Of a stretch of 64,000 bases of DNA, positions 11,661 to 23,900 are shown in pieces. Source of the DNA: Bemisia tabaci (lineage: Eukaryota > Arthropoda > Insecta > Hemiptera > Aleyrodidae). How positions within the stretch are numbered: the stretch's first letter is position 1; the number at the start of each line of letters is the position of its first letter. The stretch covers positions 73,569,345 through 73,633,344 of the forward strand of contig NC_092794.1 of assembly GCF_918797505.1 (NCBI RefSeq), read 5' to 3'. The notes beneath the pieces are model-generated. The model was not told where the DNA came from, did not search any database, and worked only from the letters and a program-made list of their open reading frames with translations. The position numbers were made by a program, and so were the translations under genes.

Positions 11661-12389
11661 CCTTGAACACTTAAAACTCCGCTTGAAATAAGTGTAGAAA
11701 GTTTAAACTTGTCTGTTGTTTAACGATATCTCTCTATTCATCTGGAATTGTGCCAAAATACATATTTAAACCCAATAATCAGTAAAATAGTCATCAAAAC
11801 TGAAATCTGCGACGAAAAATACTTAAGAATCATGTATCCTACTTTGCTCTATGCGCGAAAACACTACGTAAATGAGCAAACCAAGTCGCGTGATGTGCCA
11901 TGTCCGGCCTGTCCTATGACTCGATCCACCGTGCGGCGGTGGGCAATAGAGATACGCACTTTTTTTGCGTGTGATAATATTTACAAGTTTGTGAGAAGTA
12001 CCTGAACTACTACGAAAAAAAGTCATAAATAATCAGGGATTAAGAGTTCTGTGTGCTCAAATGTTCGCGAAATATAGGCAATGAGGTAGAACAAAGTTGA
12101 AGAATGAGCTGTAATTTTCACGTATTTTCCTAGTTTACACATGTTTACAAGATTTTTACAATATTTTAAATTTGGTGTAAATTTTACGTTGTGTTACTAG
12201 AAGAAAAACAAGTTTAATGGGTGACTCATGAAATGTTAGCATGAAAAATACTGATCAGACCTGACATTTCGATTGCGATCCATATCACAGAGTGTCATCG
12301 TTCATGATTTTCTACTTCCCAGAGGATAAGGTTCACATCCGATATGAAAAACGCACAAATGATAAAAAGAAATAGCAAGTCAAAGGGCT
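11661..12389. other. No gene recognised; one recurring motif
   Basis: TGACTCGATCCACCGTGCGGCG at 11918-11938 is the reverse complement of the GC-rich motif found at 7866 and 55498. The region near 12310-12385 resembles the sequence around 5105-5125 and 6531-6600, an older dispersed repeat. Confidence 0.4.
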
Positions 12390-12654
12390 AATTGTACCGC
12401 GTTTAGCAGAAAGCAACCAAGCCACATCAGATTTTGCCAAATTGAACAGGGCAATTCAATTTGATGCAAAAGAGCATTTATGCGGATTCCTTTGCAAATT
12501 TTAGGGAATTTGTTTCGTACTACCTATGCGAAAAACTCACCGAAATTTTCACAATATTCGGCACATCCGTTTGCGAGTAAAACGTTAAATTGCCCGACTA
12601 AATTTGTCTATGGCGAATGTGGCTTGGTTCCTTTCTGCTTAACGCGGTTCAATT
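12390..12654. mobile_element. Hairpin MITE with 38-bp inverted ends
   Basis: The left end AATTGTACCGCGTTTAGCAG and the right end, whose complement begins AATTGAACCGCGTTAAGCAG, pair over about 38 bases through AAGCCACAT. The interior of about 190 bp is non-coding. No target-site duplication is clear. Confidence 0.7.
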
Positions 12655-15022
12655 CGTCCAAAACATATTAAATCATAGCTGACTCCCTTTATTAGCACAC
12701 ACTAAACGACGCTTTTTCATCGATGAGTTGGGTCAGGGTGCACTTTGCGTAACCACGAACGACGAACCTCCAAAGTTCCTTCGTTGTCAGTTAAGGCAAA
12801 ATAAAATAATTTTCGCGCTGTTACATCAATTTTGCTAATCAGATATGTCCGGCTTTTATTGACTTCCCATTTACGGGTTTACTCAAATTTTTGACAGTGT
12901 CAGAACAGCCTGTCGCCCACGGAGCACGAACGAAAAATTTACAATACAAAAAAATACACTCGTACAACAGGAGTGCCTAAATCAGTCCGAAAGGATAGTA
13001 CTATGGAGTAGTATTTACAAGATGAATACGTCAAAAATCCTGTCTGCTCTCTTATTACTTTTTATTAAATATTTCTACCTCTTACTCGCGATTTCGTACA
13101 TGAAATCTTGAATTCTGATTACTTGCATCTTTCTAACGAGCTTTCTTGGTTTAATTTTTAAACTCGAACAGAGGTTGATAGTAGCGCAATTTTTTTTAAA
13201 AAAAGTATATAACGAGCTGTATCACTGAGGTCTACTAGAAACTAGAAAAATCGCAGCCAGGCGAAACAAAGTATCTCCGTTTGCGACGTTGCAGACTTCC
13301 TGTCATGCTTAATTTTTTCTTCGGAAGACTGGTCAACGAAATCGCTCGAACAATTCAATTTTCTTGCTCTGTCGGTAGAATGTTTTTTAAAAATTTCAAG
13401 TTTTAAAGCTAGCTCGTTTCTCTTTGAAAAAAATAGAGTAAGAGTGGAAATTTGGAAAAGCCGCAATGGAGATATGTGGTGTCGTGGTTCCGCATGTTGG
13501 CCATCAATTTGATGAAAATGAGACGTAATAGGTAGGTATGCTGTTAATTATTCAGAAGTTAGACAAAATGTTGTAGTGCTACTTGTCTCACGAATATTTT
13601 GCGCTTTTTGAAAAAATAATTAAATTAAAATTAATAAAGTCATGCAAGTAATTGAATACAATATGCTCAGTTACTACAAGATTCAATTAAAGGGCGAAAA
13701 TAGAAGGGGTGGGGAACCTGCCTCCCCCAGAGATCTACTCGGCCCCTCCCAAAAAATGCGAGAGATTCGCTGAGTGAGAGCGTGACATATCTTCCATCTT
13801 CGAAATTATGCTTGGATTGACTTTTCGGTAGTAACAGCTTAAAAGTTCTCCGGCGACGACTCAGAAATTCAATTTTTTTCGAGAGAGAACCCCCCCCCCC
13901 CCACCCAATTTAATGCTAGGAAAGCCCGACGAATCCTTCTTTTAGATCCTTTTCGGTAGGATGTTATTTGTTTGCCACTTAGACTCCCCTTGATGAGGTG
14001 CCCTTTTACCCCTACCTCTCACGAAAAGTTCTTAGTTCCACCCACGGATTCAATGCGGTATCGTCTTATGGCCGATTTTTTTAAACAAAAAACCTTCTAT
14101 TACAAAAAAAAGGGTTTGGAAGGTGTGAATACTAGCATGTAATCGAGCAATTCTCAACATACCTTATTCTGACGACCCGTTCTAATCTGCGGGAAAAAGT
14201 TATACTCTTTTTTTGAAACGGTGGCAAAATTGTTTACGGATGAGGACATCTTCATGTAAGAATATATGTTTCAAACGGAACAATGGTCGATCCAGCGGGC
14301 GGAAAAATCTAGTAAATGCCATTTTGCTCGCCTTCATTTAAGGCGGCTGGATCAGTACCACTGAGGGGAATATAATTGTATCTTGAAACTCTTTAACGTG
14401 ATTATAATGTTTTCAGGTATTTGATACTGAAGTAAGTAATTGCCAAGCTGGGATTTAATGAAATAATTCGCAGAAATTCGAGCCGATTGGGTGTGGCCGT
14501 TACTACATGAAAAAATTCTGTTGAATTTTATTTTTTCCTAACTACTGAAGAAGGCATCAGCATTCTGTCTAAAATTTCCACAATAGGTTCTTTGCGTTCA
14601 GTCACACATCGATGGTGTATCTGAAGGAATCCTGTGACTCAATTTCAGGCTCATTATGTTGCTACTTTTTACGAAGTATTCACATCACAATCTTCTGATA
14701 TTCAAGAGTGTGTGTCAAGAAAATTTTGTTTTACTTTTTACTTATATTTACAATACGACGTACTTATTGCTGTAAGTTATCACTAAACAGAGGCACGCAG
14801 AGGGTTTGGTGATAGAGCAAGCTGTAGCGACCACCGTCGTATACTCATAATGGGCGTGGGGCTTATGGAATTAGACTCAGGAACAGCCCGCCGCCAAATA
14901 TTTAATTTTGATTGAAACTTTTTTTTTTCAGTCTCGTCGGGGATAAAATCTGATACAGGTTCAGGGAAAAACATTTTTTCTTTGCTTTACCAACTTGATT
15001 ATTTCCCTTGACTTTATTTATT
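12655..15022. other. 2.4 kb with no recognised feature
   Basis: Intergenic sequence of mixed composition with short poly-C runs (13891-13902). Open frames do not exceed 75 codons and none shows a known motif. Confidence 0.35.
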
Positions 15023-15280
15023 CCCAAGTAGCATTTTGCAACGAAAAAATTGCAATTTAAATGAAATAAAATTTCCAGATGATTTCAACTTTCTTGCAAG
15101 AAAATTGCAATTATTTTACAACATCTGACCCCCTCATTGTAAAAAAGTTGCAATTTTTTTTTTGCAAAGAAATTTCAATATTGACGACCTTTAAATTTCA
15201 ACCCCTAAATTTTCCGGGGAAATTATAATAATTCGAACCCATGCTTACCTAATGTCCTACGACGTTTAGCAGCATAAAAT

Positions 15281-15362
15281 ACCGGACGCCCTTGAGTGGG
15301 CTTGAACCCGACCCGCGAATGTCATAGCGGAGCACTCTTCCACTGAGCTACAGGGAGCTGAT
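15281..15362 (-). repeat. tRNA-like sequence (pseudogene or SINE head)
   Basis: On the minus strand it reads AGCTCCCTGTAGCTCAGTGG (A box), then GGGTCGGGTTCAAGCCC, a B box with a plausible T arm. The acceptor ends pair only partly (CCCT with AGGG) and the anticodon arm is not convincing, so a working tRNA is unlikely. Confidence 0.5.
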
Positions 15363-15597
15363 GATGAGCAGGGTTGAAATCACGCCTGTTAAGGCTGTTA
15401 TCGCATGCATTGCGTCAGTGCGTGACTCAACATTCATCATAGATTTGATTAACGCCGTTTTTCTCAGGCTTCTTTCTTTTGCCTATTATTTATTTTTTTT
15501 CGTGTTATTTATTTTTTTCATATTTTTTTTGTCTGATTTTTTTTTCGATATCACGTAATAGGTACTCACACTAAATTTACACCGGTGTAAATTACAC

Positions 15598-15850
15598 CAC
15601 ATACTAACTTGAGAACTTAAAAATATTTTCAAAAAATATTTTTAAAATATTTTCAAAACTTTCATAAGGAATATTTTTAATATGCATGTTTACAGGCAAT
15701 ATTTTTGAATTATTTTAAAAATATTTTTTGTAAACATTTTCAAAATATTCCTTTAAAATGTTTTAAAAATATTTTGAAAATATCTTAATTACAATATTGC
15801 CATGAAAATATTTTGATAAAGGTGACAATATTTTCAAAATATGTTGGGCT
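15598..15850. repeat. AATATTTT word-repeat block
   Basis: About 250 bp made almost wholly of degenerate, self-complementary AATATTTT / AAAATATT words, with a palindromic TTTACACCGGTGTAAA just before it (15578-15593). The whole block can fold on itself in many registers. Confidence 0.65.
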
Positions 15851-16142
15851 ATATGGGTTAGGTAGGTGAGACATTTAAGTCGAAAAAACTTTAAAACAAC
15901 TAGAGAATTGGATGCCAGGCACATGGCGTGAATTTGTTACAACATGATTGCACCGAAATTGCAGTCTTTATAGTGCCTTGAAAAAGAAGGTTAGGCAACA
16001 AGCATAATCTACATTTCTTGCAAACTTATTGCAATAAAATTGCAACTTTTTAAGCGCCTTCAAATGAACGTATAGGCAACAAGCAAAAATTGCAATCAAC
16101 TCACAATCCATTGCAATGAAATTGCAATCCATGCTACTTGGG

Positions 16143-16544
16143 TTATTTGTGAGCACTAAGGGGCCGGCTCTTTGCCTACATTCCCAGATTTTCAAAGTTT
16201 TCAGAACGTTTTCTTCAAAGATGTGTTTCGTAAGCTTTTCAATTTTCCGCGTATTCTGAATCATTAAGACAATCATAAAAACCACTTCTCTGGAATCGTA
16301 AAATCTGCGTAATCTTAGAGCAAGCAGTGCTTGCTTCACTCACCCGGACCACGCGTCACCCCTAATCACACACGTCCTGCATACGACATAACTCCTTATT
16401 TTATTTATTTTTTTTTTTGTTGTTGTCAAATAAAATGATTGTATTAGAACTGTGAATTCATTTACTACACGTGAATTTTAGTAAATGACGAAAAGGTTTC
16501 CCGATATACTTTACGTATAATCAAAATCATCATCATCATTAATA
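16143..16544. other. No feature recognised
   Basis: Short intergenic stretch with a poly-T run near 16407-16420 and a small CAT repeat at 16527-16540. Nothing coding was identified. Confidence 0.35.
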
Positions 16545-17145
16545 CAGGGTGTCCCAAAAGTCCGTACCCCCCCCCCCCCCCGGTGTAACTTTTGAACGGT
16601 TAGAGATAGAAAAGGAAACTTTAGGAATGTTTCTATCTCAAAAGGGGACCATCTTATAGGGGGTTCAACATTTTTGTCCCTCCCTCAGGGGGGGGGGGGG
16701 CGAGGGCCCTCAACTTTGTTTTTCAAATGGTAACCCCTATCTAGTGATACATCATTGGAAAGAACATAAAAGACTAAGAATTTTGGCGCGAACCGCAGAT
16801 CGATATCTTAATTTTTGACCTAGTTATGATAGGTCAAGGATAAAATTTGACCTATTTTCAAAAAATCATAACTCCGGTTTAAATTATCGTAGAGGAAAAA
16901 CTAAAACGGGAAAATTTACCAAACTGTAAGCACTTTTAAGTAAAAATCACAGAAATCACTTCAAACTAATTTTAAGGGGGGAATCGGACCCCCAAATGCG
17001 ACAATTCAAAAGTCATACGATTTCCCCGCGAAATGAGCCAATTTCCCCTTATTTTACCTCAACATTATCTCGGTAAGTTCAAAATTAATTCAACATTGCG
17101 TTTTTAAGTCCCCAAATTTTGGGCAAAGTTCGGAAAACGATAGTG
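16545..17145 (+). mobile_element. Single arm (half copy) of palindromic family I
   Basis: Starts at CAGGGTGTCCCAAAAGTCC after TA and follows the left arm of the 1362-2558 element almost to that element's centre (AAGTCCCCAAATTTTGGGCA... then AACGATAG), including GCGCGAACCGCAGATCG. No inverted partner follows; unrelated sequence takes over after about 17145. It carries two homopolymer runs at 16567-16580 and 16688-16700. Confidence 0.75.
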
Positions 17146-17384
17146 ATTTTTTTTTTTTAAACTTTTCAATTAATAAAGGCAAATAATCAAATCACGCATT
17201 TTATCAAATGCCTAGGCAGATAGTCAACATCTTAGAGGTTACGATGTTTCTTGTGTTTTCACAGAGACCTCTGGAATTTCCAATATGTATTATGAGTAAA
17301 AATCTATAAAAGTACAGACTGTAATTGCATTTCCCGTTCAAAAATTCTCCTCGACTTTTCATTGCAAATAAATTTCTTTGATTT

Positions 17385-17765
17385 TTTTTTTTATTCTCTC
17401 TCATTTCATAGGTAATTATATCTTCATTTCATTGCCTTTGCCTTTCATTTTTTCCTTTATCGTAGCATCTGTGTCCATTTGCAATTATTATTTTAAAATA
17501 GCTTTCCCTAGTATACATTTGATGTTTCAAACGGAACCGTTTTATTGACATTTCCGGCTAAATCAGGGGTTTTCCCAGGAAGGCAGCCCTTCGTCTCTCC
17601 CAGACTTGTTGCCAGATAAGTTGTTTTTTCAGCACGTTTCCCAGTTCAAATCCATGTAAAATATTCACATTCATCGCATAATCTGGCAAACTCTCGAGTG
17701 AAATAGAAAAAAAGTGGAATCGACTGAAAAGTGGAATCCTTCGAAGTTAATATTATTGACGATGA
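17385..17765 (+). repeat. Dispersed repeat, copy 2
   Basis: Same-order match to 11205-11660 (see that entry), including TAGCTTTCCCTAGTATACAT and TTTTCCCAGGAAGGCAG. Confidence 0.65.
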
Positions 17766-19335
17766 TGATGGAGTAAACTATAAGATATGTATCTATCAAA
17801 TGGCCTGTTCTATATAATACATATACTATACATATGCATAATTCCTGAGTTGCGCTATTAGGGACTACGCTAAGGGAGCAACTTGGCAGCTGTGGGTGTG
17901 AATTTGAATGAAGGCGGATTTATGATAGCGAAAGAGGAATGCTCACTTGTGGACCTTCATTTTCGGCTACTCTTGACCCCCTTTCGGACCTCCTCTCTTC
18001 AAGACTGCTGCAGATCAGACGGCTGTATATAGTCGGCATTCTTTTTTAATTTGTATCCAGTTCTGTTTCGGATACATAGTGGTTTCTTTGTTGCTTGCTC
18101 TGAGCATTAATAACTCTTACTCACTGTGAAAATCTCCCGACAACCAAACCATTAAAAGGCAAGGAAAACGCAAACATCGAATACGCGCCTCTGAATAGGG
18201 GCGAAAATCAGTCGACATCGTCATCACATTCCTCAGCAAATTACAAAGTCGGTCAGTAAAAATCCTTTCACCACGGTAGAGATTGTTATATAATACAAGC
18301 AAAATGATTAGAGGCGCATTTACATCGAAGAAAATGTCAGTGGCTAGCCCAGATTCAGGATTTTACAAGAAAAAAGACTTTAAACCATGCAGAAGAAGAA
18401 TATTTGCAAGTTTTTCAGGCTTGTCCAGAGTTTTTACGAGATGTTGTGTCAATATTTTATATTTCATTAAGTTGGTGCTAATTAAAACAGTCTGCGGAAA
18501 ACCGGCATGTGAGCAAATGTGTCAATAAAAACTCGAGAAACGAGGTATGAATGAGGAGTATTTTGAGTGTCGACTTAATTCTGTTCAGAATATTTATTTA
18601 ATGGCAAAAAAAAATTCGAAGCCTAATTAGGTTGTTTAATCCGTTTTCCTCCTAATTCAAAGAAAGCACTTTTTTTAAAGAGTTTTTATGAAGGTTTAAA
18701 TGATCCGAGTAAAAGAAGAAAATTAAATCCATGACGTATGATTTTGAGCGGCACTTGGCACGTTCTAAAACGCTGTTTTTTGTGTATTTTCCGAGAAAAT
18801 TACACTATTGCTAAAAAGAGCTGTTGATGCTCATAGGGCAAGCAATAAAGAAACCACTATGCATCCGTCAGGGTGGGACCTATGGACAGGACCGTGTGAG
18901 GAACACCGACCTCGAGCGTGTTTTAGGCAACTTGAGATTATTTCAGTTTTCAGAGCTTCAGGTGCCAGTCAATTTCGAACTTATTGAGACAAAACTTTCA
19001 AGATCGGTAGTCCCTTAAAAGAGCTTTTAAATGAAAAAATAAATAAACAAATAGTTCGATTACGCTGATTAGTTTGTGTACCGAGAGGGGCCAGAATGAG
19101 CGGGAGGTTAGATTTTGTACATACACGCGATTACTCAAGTAAAATTGAACTTCTTGCGCTGATATTTTTTAGAGGTCTAGTGCGACTGGTTTCTTACAGA
19201 ATTTCAGCAAAACCCCTCTATTATGCCTCTTTACACTTTTAACGGTGGGGACGAAATGGGGGGAGGGGGGGCTATGCGATGACTCAACATGAAATACTTA
19301 GAACTGAAATTTTTCATGGTAGATTGAGGTCTATA
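17766..19335. other. 1.6 kb without a recognised feature
   Basis: Intergenic sequence. Short open frames (for example 18283-18528 on the + strand, 81 codons) show no family motif. A G-rich tract (GGGGGGAGGGGGGG) lies at 19258-19271. Confidence 0.3.
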
Positions 19336-19667
19336 CCCAGTAGCAGTGATCGCGATAAATTGCGATTTAATCGGAGAATGTATCGCGATTTTATCGACGT
19401 CGCGATTTATTGCAATATTATCGGATAAAAAATCGCGATAAATTGCAATAAAATCGCGATAAATTGCAATAAAATCGCGATTATATCGACGGCGATTTAT
19501 CGCAATATTATCGGGAGAAAAATCGCGAAAAATTGCAATAAAATCGCGATTTTATCGAACGCGATTTTATAGAGATAAAATTGCAATAAATTGCAATTAT
19601 TCATCAACGTCCACTAATGCATGAATGACGTATACAAAAGATGTTTCTATGCCACCGCCGCCGCTTT

Positions 19668-19985
19668 TACCAAGCTCCGTTGGTAACTTAACTATCTCAT
19701 ATTTTTTTTATCAATTATTGGTAATGTTACAAATGGTAAGCTTACCTAAAAACCGGTATTTTTACTGATTTTTTCAGGTAAGAATACCACCTTTATTGGT
19801 AATCAATTCCCGGTAACTTTACCATTTTATCTCGGTAATTCTACCACAGTCGATAAAAAGTATTGGCGTTTTTACCAAGGTCCATCGGTAACTTTGCCAT
19901 CTCACTATTATTGGTAATTTTACAGAGACAGAATGATGAGATTACCAATAGAACCTTATTTTACCAACCGTATTTCAAGGTATGA
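19668..19985. repeat. TTACC/GGTAA word-repeat block
   Basis: About 320 bp dominated by TTACCAA, TTGGTAA, GGTAACTT and TTACCATT words in both orientations. It has the same make-up as the ATCGCGAT and AATATTTT blocks, but with a different word. Confidence 0.6.
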
Positions 19986-20125
19986 AACAAAATACAGAGG
20001 AGGGAAAATTAAAAAAAAAAAATCCAATGAAAACTCGGTGTCAGTCAACGCAAAGACATTAGTTGTAAGGCTGCGAAGCGCCGATCCATGTATAAGAGGC
20101 TTCAATTCGCACTCGTTAATCAAAT

Positions 20126-20275
20126 AGCGGCCATAGCATAGTGGCAATGTGCTGGCCCTTCGCCGTAGTGATTGGGGTTCGAGTCCCCGCATAGGCTCCG
20201 GGGATTTTACGCTCGTCTTCGTCAAAGGACCTGACGGCTGAACCTAACGGCAATCGGCTAACAACGTCAACCCCT
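20126..20275 (+). mobile_element. tRNA-headed SINE, second family
   Basis: Head GCGGCCATAGCATAGTGGCA (A box TAGCATAGTGG) and GGGGTTCGAGTCCCCGCA (B box GGTTCGAGTCC with a perfect T stem). The acceptor stem does not close, and the following GGATTTTACGCTCGTC...AACGTCAACCCC is unrelated to a tRNA, as expected for a SINE body. Confidence 0.6.
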
Positions 20276-20523
20276 TTTTTTGGCGATTTTATCGGTGATA
20301 AAATCGCTAGGATCATCAACATCTGAGCGAATATCCTCGATCTCGTCGCGATAAAATCGCAATTTTTTCGGGCCGATAAAATCGCAATAAAATCGCGAAA
20401 AGATTGAAGATAATCGCTTGGACGTTGATGATCCTAGCGATTTTATCGCCGATAAAATCGAGGATAATTGCGATTTTATCGGCGATAAAATCGCGATTTT
20501 TCCGTTGAAAAATGCTACTTGGG

Positions 20524-20800
20524 TAAAGACTGGTTTCCTGTCAAATATCAGCAAATGTTCAATCATTTTTTAATGATTGCAGCCATTGTCTGTTATGAGT
20601 TCAAGGGGGGGGGGGGGGGAGGTCGTGTGAGAACCCCGGTAAGAATGACAATTTTAAGCTAAAATTAAAAATGCGCCTATAATTTAATCATTAAATATAT
20701 AATTTTTGAAAATAACTCAATATTTTGCTTAAGTTCCATCCACTTTTCCTAATATTTGAAAATTCCTGTTAAAAACCTTGTACCTTTTTCTTTGTTTCAG
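20524..20800. other. Sequence before the CRAL-TRIO start exon (intron or promoter-proximal)
   Basis: Because a 3' splice site ends at 20800, this stretch is probably part of an intron behind an unseen 5' noncoding exon. A poly-G run lies at 20606-20619. No promoter element is claimed. Confidence 0.4.
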
Positions 20801-20961
20801 GCTTAGTTGAGAGCATTTACACCAACCTGTATGCACGCTCAAAATGAAGCTCAAGTATCCTTGTTTAAAGAGGGATATCACAATTCCCGCAGAATATGTT
20901 CCTGAAGTAGAAAGTATTAAAGCCTGGCTGAAACATCAGCCACATATACCTCCTCTGTCAG
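20801..20961 (+). CDS. CRAL-TRIO gene, exon with start codon (residues 1-39)
   Basis: The exon follows a pyrimidine-rich acceptor ending TTTGTTTCAG at 20791-20800 and ends at a GTAAAC donor at 20962. Bases 20801-20843 are 5' UTR. The chosen ATG at 20844 has the good context CAAAATG. An earlier ATG at 20831, in another frame, opens a short upstream reading frame that overlaps the start. The encoded residues include EVESIKAWLKHQPHIPPLS, the usual start of the CRAL_TRIO_N region. Confidence 0.9.
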
Positions 20962-23900
20962 GTAAACCAATTCGAAGACTCGTGTCATGTTGTATTTGCT
21001 AAGTTGGGCACTAGACATAATGATCGATTTTTGATGCTTTGGTGGGGTACAAGTTGTATATGTAGGGGAGGGCGGCTGGGTGGAGGGTGATGGGGTCAAA
21101 AAAATTCTTTCTGTCATCCTTTGATCTTGCAACTTCAAGAACTAAATTTCCATTTGTGATGGTGAGGTATCTGGGGCCCTAATTTTGTCGGCTTTTTTAC
21201 ACGGAGGTGCGCAACATCTGTCGATGAGCCCAAACCGCACCCCTGGCCAATCAGAGCTGCTGAGCGGAACTCAAGTGCAGTCGAGACTCGTCCTAAGTGT
21301 ATACGAGTACACCGGTTGTGGAGGACCGACGAAATTTGGACTGCATTTTGCAATTTGGACCTATAAATTCTGGCTCATCTGAAAAAACACTTATGTGCAT
21401 AGGGAAACTAATGGCACATACGTTGTTTTTAAACCGGGCCGGAATTTATAGGTCCAAATTGCAAAATGCAGTCCATTTAGCCCCCGCTTCTGAATCAGTC
21501 ATTTCCAGACAATTCAGGGCTGAGGCACTTTAAATAAACTTTATTTTCCGGGAGCTCGACCGATTTTTTTTGTTTATGGCTCAAAGTAAATTATTTGTAA
21601 ACTGCTTTAACATTCGAAAGGAATATGATAAGTAGCGCATTTTTTCACTTAACTTCGGTTCAAAAGAACCGAAGGCCATGCTAAAAGAAACCGTCCCTCA
21701 GCGGATCGTTTGAACAACGGACAATCCTGCCGTGCTATGGAAGAACGCCGTGTGAACCATCAGATTCTCCGCGATTATCGCGGTTAATTCTATTGAATGC
21801 TTTTATGTTGACATGCCGCATGCGATCACCTTCTTGAAGATAATTTGTCGATTCCTGCTTACAGATGAATTTGTATACACGTTTTTACACTGCAACTATT
21901 ACCGTCCAGAGCGGGCAAAAGACAATATCGATGCTTACTTCACCGTTCGAGGTCAGTGTCCAGAGTTATTCGACAATAGGGACGTTAATAAACTTCTGGA
22001 GCAGCTTGAACTCTAGTAAGTGAAATCCTATGCATATCATTTGCGCGAATCAAAATTTTGTAATTCGTTTTCACGGGTCATAGTTGACTCGTGAAGATTA
22101 ATTGTGATGGAGTCAAGCAAGAACAAACTTTATTATAAAAGAATAAATAACGAAAAAAAATACAATGGAAAATAAAATAAAAAATGAAAAAATTGTAAAA
22201 TGAAGATCAAAAATATATAAAATATGAGATAGAAAAAATAAAATTAAAAAAATAAATTAAAATAATTATAAATGTGAAAAAGAAAAAATGAAATAAAAAA
22301 GTAAGATACGAAAAAATAAAACAAACAAATATGAAAATGGAAAAAAAAGAGACAGAAATAACATAAAGAAATAAAAATGGTGCAACCATGCCATAGCTTA
22401 GAGAGGTTAATTCTACAACACTCGTGGCAAAAACACTGAAAACTTTCAAATATTGACCCTGTAGGTACCGACAGAGAAAAATATCCTGGAGCGCTTGCAC
22501 GGAAGTCGCGTCAATTATGTCCTCATCGGATCTCTTTGGAAGACAACCGGAGGTCCCGTTGCTCCGACGGAAATATATGTACCTAACAAAAGAATCTTAA
22601 AATCAACAGATTATATTCTTAGCAAAATTTTCAAACAAACTTTCCGATTTCAGCTACGCAATTTTTCAATTGAAATTAATTTTACAAGTCTTTAGATGCA
22701 CTGCGCACCAGGGGCGGACTGGCCATGGGGGCGGGGAGGCGATCGCCCCCTAATAATTTGCCGCAGAGGTCCCGAAGGGGCCCCCGCGGCGAATCTGTTT
22801 CGAGTCATTGTTTTTTTCCCTGTAGAGTTGTAATTTTCCTATCCTTTTCAGTCACTAAAAGGCCCCAAAATCCTTGAAAATTTTTCTCTAAGAGACATGA
22901 AAGGTCGTCTAAAGCTTATGTGATGAAGGGGCCCCCGAAGAATCCTGAGAATGGGTTATTTTGAGGTTCAAGTACTGTAGAATTTAACTCCAATAATGCT
23001 TAAAATTACATTTAAAAAGTGTGAAATTTTCAGAATTTTCCGAGGGAGGGCCCCCTGACCTTCTTAGAGGGTCCCCGAACGAACGGAGGGGCCCCCACAT
23101 TTAGGTCGCCTCCTAACTTTTCGACTACCAGTCCGCCCCTGCTGCGCACTACATACAGGGTTATCCAGAAGTCTGGGACCCCCCTTATAACTTTTGAACA
23201 AAAAATGCTAGAGATTTGAAATTTGGGGAATGTTCCTAGGTCAAAGGGAACTACTTTTTGGCGTACCCAAAATTTTGGGGGGCGCCCCCCCCTGAGGGGG
23301 GGCGGACCCTAACTTTTTTTTTTCAAATGGGAACCCCTATCTTGTGATACATCATTCGAAAGGGCTTAAAAAAAGAAAACTTTTGGCGCAAACCGATTGT
23401 CGATACCTCAATTTTTAACAAAATGGCGGCCAAAAAATGGCGGCTCATTCAAAAGTCTGGGCCTCCGCTCATAACTCATGAACAAAAAATGCTAGGGATT
23501 CGAAATTTGGGGAATATTCCTAGGTGAAAGGGAACTACTTTTTGGCGTACCCAAAATTTCGGGGGGCGACCCCCCTGACGGGGGGCGGACCCTAATCCTT
23601 TTTTTTCAAATAGGAACCCCTATCTTGTGATACATCATTCGAAAGGGCTTGAAAAAAGAAAACTTTTGGCGCAAACTGATTGTCGATACCTCAATTTTTA
23701 ACAAAATGGCGGCCAAAAAATGGCGGAAATGCGATTTTTGGTTATTTACCGTCGGATTCGCTTGAAACTTGGTTTCCACAGGTTTTCGAGCACGAAAAAA
23801 ACAACCAAACCACGGGGTGAGTCCTGGGTGGTTGAAATGACAAGTCAGGAAACACGATTTTCAACTGGCTGAGAGCACCGCACAGGAAATCTGACACATT

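Larger units (their letters stand above)
15023..16142. mobile_element. CCCAAGTAGCA-ended element rich in the word ATTGCAAT
   Basis: Left end CCCAAGTAGCATTTTGCAA, right end TTGCAATCCATGCTACTTGGG. The interior near both ends is built from variations of GAAATTGCAA / TTGCAATTT. TTATT flanks both ends. Inside lie a tRNA-like segment (15281-15362) and an AATATTTT-rich block (15600-15850), which look like later or separate components. Confidence 0.6.
19336..20523. mobile_element. CCCAAGTAGCA-ended element built from ATCGCGAT words
   Basis: Left end CCCAGTAGCAGTGATCGCG (one A shorter than the consensus), right end AAAAATGCTACTTGGG. The segments 19355-19600 and 20275-20510 consist of repeated ATCGCGATAAATTGCAATAA-type words on both strands. 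Between them lie a TTGGTAA/TTACCAA-rich block (19670-19985) and a tRNA-headed SINE (20126-20275), probably later insertions. Confidence 0.6.

Noticed and set aside
20126..20200. Functional tRNA gene
   Set aside because: A and B boxes and the T arm are good, but the acceptor stem does not close and the sequence continues as a SINE-like body. The same reasoning applies to 15281-15362 and to the heads at 4887, 36919 and 41350.
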